Origin: Malachius bipustulatus
Lineage: Eukaryota > Arthropoda > Insecta > Coleoptera > Melyridae
Direction of reading: 5' to 3'
Assembly: GCA_910589415.1 (NCBI GenBank)
Contig: OU342631.1
Location: 58,742,598-58,806,597 of the forward strand
Length of the DNA: 64,000 nt
The notes beneath the pieces are model-generated. The model made no database searches. It was not told the origin of the DNA and saw only the letters and a program-made list of their open reading frames with translations. Made by a program: the position numbers and the translations under genes. This document shows positions 57,726 through 64,000 of this stretch, piece after piece. The first letter of the stretch is position 1, and the number at the start of each line of letters is the position of its first letter.

Positions 57726-58482
57726 ACCTTCGGGCAACCGGTTCAAAGTCTTCTATTTCATATTCTTTGATATTGTTTGAATATTAATTTCCCCCTCTCC
57801 ATATTCTGATTATCTTAAATTAGAGGTTGACAATAATAATAGGTAATATACTTTCAAAAAGTCAGTATTTTTTATTTATTTAAATGGAATAATTTTTCCA
57901 AGTTGCATTTTTCAAAGTATTCAGTAGGTATTCAGTATGCTTTCGAAAATGAAAAAAAAACTGTCAAACAATAATTGTTTTCACAAATTAAAAGATAAAA
58001 CACTTTCACTACGCTACGCCCATGACCATGTATGCTTTGTTTTAATTGACGACTTTGCGTTGCTTACGTAGGAAACTAATAGACTTACCTTCTTTCGAAG
58101 TTTTCTCAAAAACAGAACACGTTTTCGCCACTTTTTTTTAACTTAATTGAAAAATTAATTATTAAAGCTTAAAACGAGTGAAAGCTAGAGCTGAAAATAT
58201 AAATAACAAGGAACTTACAACTGTTTGAAAAACACGAACTCTTATTATGGTTTTATGTAAACAAACGGTCTGACAGGATGTAAACATTCATGTTGCCAGA
58301 TGTAGCAAAGTAAAACGGGTATAAGAGATTCATTGATGTTTATTGCCCACCAATAACACTGGAGAGGTTGCGCTCTTTCATTGTAAGTGCCAGTTTCATT
58401 ATTGATCTGGCATTCATTGTTTTGAACAGTCTTGTTTGGAGAGAGAGGGATGTCGGAACACTTTTTCAGTGTTTATGTCTTG
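57726..58482. other. Spacer inside the 55795-58760 element
   Basis: No gene recognised. Words near 58255-58310 (GTAAACAAACG, GCCAGATGTAGC) partly mirror 55950-56000, possibly remnants of longer inverted arms. Confidence 0.45.
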
Positions 58483-58510
58483 GTCCATATTTATTAATAT
58501 AGTCTAAGGT

Positions 58511-58705
58511 ACACTCCGTCGGTCTAGAACACATTGGCAACCTCGCATCTAGATGCACATACCGACACTAAGTTCAAAGGATCGAATCCCCTCAGCCCCG
58601 CTCTTCGCCGCTTCGGGTCCAGGTAGTCATTCTTGCGTCCAGATGGGTCGATCGGTTCATTGGGGCGGACTCGATCTGTAGGAGGGGCGGGATCACCTAG
58701 ACCGA
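58511..58705. mobile_element. ~195-bp palindrome-ended insertion, GC-richer
   Basis: TACACTCCGTCGGTCTAG at the left and CTAGACCGACGGAGTGTA at the right, inserted where the partner arm of the 55795-58760 element reads continuously. The interior is clearly more GC-rich than its surroundings. The same left end recurs at about 58783 with the following GAACACATT. Confidence 0.65.
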
Positions 58706-58806
58706 CGGAGTGTACACTCATATAATTTTGATTGAACTTCCTTACTAGGTAAGTCGTTTAATCTTAAATTATATCTCGTGTACACTCCGTCGGTCTAGAA
58801 CACATT

Positions 58807-59122
58807 AGCTGGCCATACACACAGAGGTTGATTTGCCAGTTTGGAACGGGGCGGTTGAAACTTACGGTTTAATCCTTGTGTTAGTGGGTAATCGCCGTGC
58901 CAGATTTAACCAGTACAGACTTGTCTGCCAGTTTGCACTGCGGATGAAAACTTCGGCCGTCAATAGCTGGCCATACACACAGAGGTTGATTTGCCAGTTT
59001 GGAACGGGGCGGTTGAAACTTACGGTTTAATCCTTGTGTTAGTGTGTAACCGCCGTGCCAGATTTAATCTGTGCAGACTTGTCTGCCAGTTTGCACTGCG
59101 GATGAAAACTTCGGCCGTCAAT
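58807..59122. repeat. Two 158-bp direct tandem repeats
   Basis: Units 58807-58964 and 58965-59122 (AGCTGGCCATACACACAGAG start, CTTCGGCCGTCAAT end) differ at only a few positions. Each contains GCCAGTTTGGAACGGGGCGG. No convincing coding or tRNA-like structure. Confidence 0.9.
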
Positions 59123-60200
59123 TAACAGACAGTTCGTACAGACATTTTTTTTAATCGTCAAAGTTTATTGAATATATCTTCTGAAAAGGCTGTTCTTTTT
59201 TCTAACAAAACTCATACAAATTTACAAAAAGCATCCCGCTTTATGGAAAATTAAAAGCAAAGATTACACGAATAAAAATTCAAAAAAAGAAAGCTTACGA
59301 TGAACTTTATCAAGTACCTACTGCAAGTCATGATCAAAATTTTGTTAGTAAGAAAATACAAAATCTTAGATGGATGTTTCCGGAAAGAATCATTTCAGGA
59401 TCATTTGCTCTTATCTCCTATTAGTAGAAATAAGTTGAGTTGCTTTTTCTTAAGCAAATAACTTTTAACCCATTTAGAACGTCTCTTTGTGACACCCCTA
59501 TTTTCCATTATTGTTTGCATAAACTATTATTTCACAGCAAAGAACCCTTTTTTATTACGAAACATTTTAAGCATTATTCTTGCAGTTTATGACGCATGTC
59601 AAAACAAAACTTTCGTCAAACCGAAATTCCACAGTTTCAGTTTAATCCGCGGATAAATCTGTGGGTTTTTCCCACTAACAAGCGATTTGGCGTGTGACAG
59701 ATCAACTGTGGAAGAGTGATCTGTGTATTAGTGTATTTTTTAACAAAAAAATACACTATTGAGGACGACATCACTTTTCGAAAATCACCCAAACTCATCA
59801 AATGTCCACCGATCATGACCCCCAGATCACGAAAAAGTGGTTTTCCAAAATTCACCTGCCCACGATATATATATATATATATATAGAGATGTACACGGTT
59901 ATTGTTGAGCCCGTTGAACATATTAACGGTCAGTTGTGTAGCCCTTTGCAACCTTGTTCAGCCCGTCTGCGGGCTGAACAAAGTTTCCCGTGTATATGAG
60001 CGCCAAAGCGTTGCACACGCCCATGGGGACCTATGGGCAGATTTTCAAGTGGGCTTAATAATGACCGTTCCTCTATACAACATACGCCGTTTAGTACACT
60101 ATGTTTGCCACCAGGTGGCGCTTTGTGTATATACCTATAGAGGTGTATATACATTGTTCAGCCCACCATACTAATATGCCGTTATGGAGCCCCCCAGCTG
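59123..60200. other. Spacer with hairpins and an AT microsatellite
   Basis: 59755-59812 repeats, inverted, part of 55017-55075 (AATAGTGTATTTTTTT / GGACGACATCAC). An (AT)n tract lies at 59864-59885. A 12-bp hairpin TTGTTCAGCCCG/CGGGCTGAACAA with a 4-nt loop lies at 59954-59981, and TTGTTCAGCCC recurs at 60152. No gene. Confidence 0.6.
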
Positions 60201-61194
60201 GCAACATCGCGAAACGAGGAAACATACTAAGAATTTCTTGAAACATAATTCAACTAGGACTCTCATGCCTGGAAGGCGTACATGCAGCCACACAACTTCT
60301 TGGAAACAAATCTTTTCGAGCATCTAGGGGTAATGGTCTGGCACTATTTGACATTCACATACTGGTTTTATTTAATTATGATAAATATTAATAATAAGAT
60401 TTGATTATTATTTGAAAAATATTTATGAAATAGTAGGTTTAGTTGTTTAATTTTTCAGAAGTACCAATCAATGTTGTATATTATGTATTTTAGGGCATTT
60501 AGCCCTTTAAAAGTACTTTTTAATAAAAAAATAATAACATTAAAAATACTTCTCTTCACATTCGACCATCAAAAAATGCCACGTTTTTGAATGGGTTAAT
60601 TGCAATAATAAGTAACATTTCATTATAATACCTCTCTTGAACTAGGTTCAAATATTGTTATATTTTATATTAATCTTTACACCCTCCTTGCATGTAGTCT
60701 ACGTTTACATGACAAAAAAGGTACCCCATAGAACACCTCAGAATTATGAAGTGAAAATGGCTGAAAAACATTTCACGCCCGCCAAGACTAGTCAAAATTT
60801 GTTAATTGTTATTTTTGTGAATTTTCGAATTTTACTAAAAAAATATTTTTTTTAAAACACCTGCTTGAAATTTATACAATTTGTAGAAAATAATGTACCA
60901 TTTTTGAAAAAATTGTCTGGCTGACAATTTTTGTTAAATAACTTCTGACAGACCTCTTGTTATAAATTATTTTTTTAAGAAAATGCACGTCATACATATA
61001 ACACACCTCCTTGAATTTTTTTTTAATAAAGTTTAAGATCTCTTATTCTATCTATTGCAACTTGTCTGGCTGACAATTTTTGTTAATAAATTTGTCAAAC
61101 GTATATTTGTTATAAACTACATTTTTTATGAAAGTTCACTTAATAATACGTACTCAGTAAAAAAAAATGTTTATGAAAAACGTATTGAAGTATA
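60201..61194. other. Spacer with repeated TGTCTGGCTGACAATTTTTG
   Basis: TGTCTGGCTGACAATTTTTG occurs at about 60915 and 61063. Its near-complement (CAAAAATTGTCAACCAGACA) lies at about 63957 beyond the mariner derivative. These may be arms of a larger element that runs off the window. No gene. Confidence 0.55.
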
Positions 61195-63510
61195 CAGGGT
61201 GAGTCAATAGTGAGAGATCGGAACATTGCTATTCGACCGTACAAGATGAAACAAAATTTCAAACGCCATCCCAAATCATTTGTTACTCTGCATATTTCAA
61301 AAATATTTTCAATTATACAGGGTGGACCATATTTTGCCTACATGTATGAAATTTTTTTTTTCAAATGGAACCCCCTATATTTTATGATATATTCTTATTC
61401 GACTGTAAAATAGCTTTATGTCAGTACATATTGTTTGACATTTAAGTGCGGCGTTGACATTTAAAAAAATATTTTCAAAAAAATTCATCGCATGCAGGTA
61501 TTTACTGAAAAGAAGCCTCAGAACTCAGTTTTGGAGTTTTAAGGTTGAAATTTGGTATCCACATGGAGAAAGGCCCGGTCTATCATCGCGATATAATGAG
61601 ACTGAGATCTGCTATACAGGTGAGTCACAAATAACTGTCAAATTTCGCTTATTTCGAAAGGTCATAACTTCACTTTTTCAAATGGCACACTCGGTATTTT
61701 TTTCCACAATTAGATCCACCTCTGATCTGACTACATTTTTCATTGGGTATGTCGTATACCTAAAATGCACACTTTTAGAGATATTACACATTTTCCGTTG
61801 ATCTGACTGCAGAAGATGCAAATGTCATATAAAATAGGGGCTATGAAGAAAAATGTGACATTTCTAGTGACATTTATCATTGCAGCCTAATAGTAGCTCA
61901 AAGCTCGAGCGAAATAAAATAAAAAATAAAATCCAAGATAATATGACAATAATTTTAAATTAAAATAATATCAAAATCAACTGAATGTATGGGGTGGTAT
62001 TGTCGGAGATTAGGTTCTTGGACCATATTTCTTTGATGAATGTTAACGCAGAGTGCTATTTACAGTTTTTGCGAAATGAATTTCAAGAGCTTATAGAGAA
62101 CTTGCCAATTATTGCAGTTTTCCATAGGATGTGGTTTGAGCACGATGGAGCTCCACCCCACTACAGTCGTATTGTCAGGACATATTTAAATGCCGAATTT
62201 CCAGACAGATGGATAGGAAGGAGAGGTCCTGTGAATTGGCTGGCAAGATCCCCTGATCTCAGAAAACTCGACTTTTTTCTATGGGACTTCGTAAAGGAAA
62301 GTGTACAAAAAAGTTCCAAGTTCCAACAACAATCGAGGATATGAAGGAGCGAATACGCAATGCTTTTCTTACAACAAATCAACGAATGTTGAGTAAAGTT
62401 CGTTGGTTAAAAGATTGGAAATCATTTAAGCGAGTTAGGTTTGGTAAAAGTAGTATAATTATGTACCCACTGACCATGTGGTAAACATACTTAATCCAGA
62501 GATTTGTTGTAGTAATAGTTGTTTGTGTCTTTCTTTCATTTTGACTATACCTATGAATGTAATACATACATGCATACATATTTTGAACCTTGAACTGTTT
62601 CAATGTACCTACCTGTGTATTTGACAACTTCGTTGCATTTTATTTTTTAAATCATATTGTATTCTACTTTATTCTTGTTTTCCTCTAAATGGATTTATTC
62701 TTTTGGGTAAATGAATAAATTTTTTGATTTGATTTGATATTATTTTAATTTAAAATTATTGTCATATCTTGTATTTTATTTTTTATTTTATTTCGCTCGA
62801 GCTTTGAGTTGCTATTAGGCTGCAATGATAAATGTCACTAGAAATGTCACATTTTGCTTCATAGCCCCTGTTTTATATGACATTTGCATCTTCTGCGGTC
62901 AGACCAACGGAAAATGTGTAATATCTCTCAAACTGTGCATTTTAGGTATACGACATACCCAATGAAAAATGTAGTCAGATCAGAGGTGGATCTAATTGTG
63001 GAAAAAAATACCGAGTGTGCCATTTGAAAAAGTGAAGTTATGACCTTCTGAAATAAGCAAAATTTGACAGTTATTTGTGACTCACCTGTATAGCAGATCT
63101 CAGTCTCATTATATCGCGATGATAGACCTGGCCTTTCTCCATGTGGATACCAAACTTCAACCTTAAAACTCCAAAACTAAGTTCTGAGGCTTCTTTTCAG
63201 TAAATACATGCATGCGATGAATTTTTTTGAAAATATTTTTTTAAATGTCAACGCCGCACCTAAATGTCAAACAATATGTATTGACATAAAGCTATTTTAC
63301 AGTCGAATAAGAATATATCATAAAATATAGGGGGTTCCATTTGAAAAAAAAAATTTCATACATGTAGGCAAAATATGGTCCACCCTGTATAATTGAAAAT
63401 ATTTTTGAAATATGCAGAGTAACAAACGATTTGGGATGGCGTTTGAAATTTTGTTTTATCTTGTACGGTTGAATAGCAATGTTCCGATCTCTCACTATTG
63501 ACTCACCCTG
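61195..63510 (+). mobile_element. Mariner derivative with ~785-bp terminal inverted repeats
   Basis: CAGGGTGAGTCAATAGTGAG and complement, TA at 61193-61194 and 63511-63512. The arms 61195-61982 and 62727-63510 are near-perfect inverted repeats, making up two thirds of the element. A second ACAGGGTGG lies ~120 bp in (61317; complement near 63380), and a weaker ACAGGTGAGTCAC at 61617. The interior holds only a transposase C-terminal half. Confidence 0.92.
61985..62484 (+). pseudogene. Mariner-like transposase, C-terminal half, frameshifted
   Basis: Plus-strand fragment with ECYLQFLRNEFQEL, the second-Asp block MWFEHDGAPPHYSR and the third block ARSPDLRKLDFFLWDF, 41 residues apart by the LDFF Asp. 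The frame then shifts near 62300 into KFQVPTTIEDMKERIRNAF. The N-terminus and first Asp are absent, as in the 36475-37174 element. Confidence 0.8.
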
Positions 63511-63512
63511 TA

Positions 63513-64000
63513 TAAAAGGGATCTAAATTATTAATTTTTAACAAAAAATTTTTTTTTTAGTTTTTAACTATAATTATACCATAATTTTTTCATTTAAAAA
63601 TGTGGTCGCAGCACTTTAACAATGAAGTTTGTCATAGTAAAAAATTTTTTTTTTGCTGACAGACCAATTTTTATGCATAAAATAGATGTCGAACCTTCTT
63701 TCAGAAAAATATTAGGGTGGCGTTTTGACACAGCCTTTATAAAAGCCTTTTTTATGAAGTAACGCTGTCACTGCGCTTAAAAATTGAATCTTACTAATAA
63801 AAAAAAAAACTTTTTAATGATAAGAATATTTTTATGCATAGGCATCTTAAGCTTCAGTTTTTTTTTTTTTTAACGAAGTGTTCCTAAATGCCAGTGATTG
63901 ATCTTGATACATTGATGCTGCGGGATTCAAAATGAAGTCTGACAAATTTTTTTAACAAAAATTGTCAACCAGACAAGTTGCAATAGGGTAATTCCGGGAG
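63513..64000. other. Spacer at the window end
   Basis: T- and A-rich. CAAAAATTGTCAACCAGACA near 63957 is a near-complement of sequence at 60915/61063. No gene seen; the window ends here. Confidence 0.5.

Larger units (their letters stand above)
55795..58760. mobile_element. ~3-kb element with inverted repeats, composite
   Basis: AAGATTAAACGACTTACCTA at 55795 pairs with its complement ending near 58760. The arms continue through ATTATATGAGTGTACACTCC to CTATATTAATAAATATGGAC (left 55795-55880, right 58483-58510 and 58706-58760). The right arm is split by a palindromic insertion at 58511-58705. It contains the MITE at 56156-57365 and no recognised gene, so it is non-autonomous or gutted. Family unknown. 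Confidence 0.65.

Noticed and set aside
58540..58705. tRNA-derived SINE (GGATCGAATCC resembles a B box)
   Set aside because: Only one box-like match, no convincing A box at the right spacing, and the segment is bounded by inverted repeats.
59864..59885. (AT)n tract as a regulatory or origin element
   Set aside because: An ordinary microsatellite; nothing around it supports a function.

Overview
This is nuclear DNA from an insect, most likely a beetle and probably a weevil. The evidence is a roughly 10 kb nuclear copy of mitochondrial DNA (NUMT, 17767-28241) that keeps insect gene order and the invertebrate mitochondrial code (TGA=Trp, AGA=Ser). Its tRNA block runs R-A-N-S-E-F instead of A-R-N-S-E-F, and its trnS1 has a TCT anticodon. 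From memory of the literature, TCT in trnS1 is typical of polyphagan beetles and the R-A swap of Curculionidae. Nothing in the window looks like an ordinary host housekeeping gene. It is accessory DNA built from transposons, palindromic MITEs, tandem arrays and a segmental duplication.

Layout. 1-7410: head-to-tail array of about 0.76-1.07 kb units with (TTA)n tails. 8073-17746: first copy of a duplicated block (Jockey-type LINE remnants, a small tandem repeat, a mariner with 434-bp inverted repeats). 17767-28241: the NUMT, from the COX1 3' tip to mid CYTB, with a MITE in ND5 and a mariner at ND6/CYTB. 28242-33674: second copy of the block, in the same orientation. The NUMT therefore lies between two direct copies of one nuclear segment. 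Each copy has later insertions that the other lacks, so each gives the empty site for the other. 34292-42981: a minus-strand cluster with a decayed CACTA/EnSpm-like transposase, a multi-exon gene resembling DUF4806 proteins, and inside one of its introns a complete-looking two-exon tyrosine recombinase. 43855-48607: MITEs plus a spliced SWIM zinc finger/YqaJ nuclease gene. 48792-55793: a piggyBac element interrupted by a 4.4-kb IS630/Tc1/mariner element that carries its own transposase. 55795-64000: further long-palindrome elements, tandem repeats and a mariner derivative.

How the parts relate. Most DNA elements here begin CAGGGTG (or a close variant), have very long terminal inverted repeats, and sit on TA duplications. 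Several repeat the terminal motif 60-160 bp further in, like the IR/DR layout of some Tc1/mariner elements. One MITE (32079-32952) carries the ends of the transposase-bearing element at 51336-55712, and another (43855-44851) shares its ends with the mariner at 13700-16139, so likely parent/derivative pairs occur together. A 44-bp stretch is identical, in frame, between the LINE copies and the CACTA-like transposase. All comparisons were made by eye; no alignment or database search was run.
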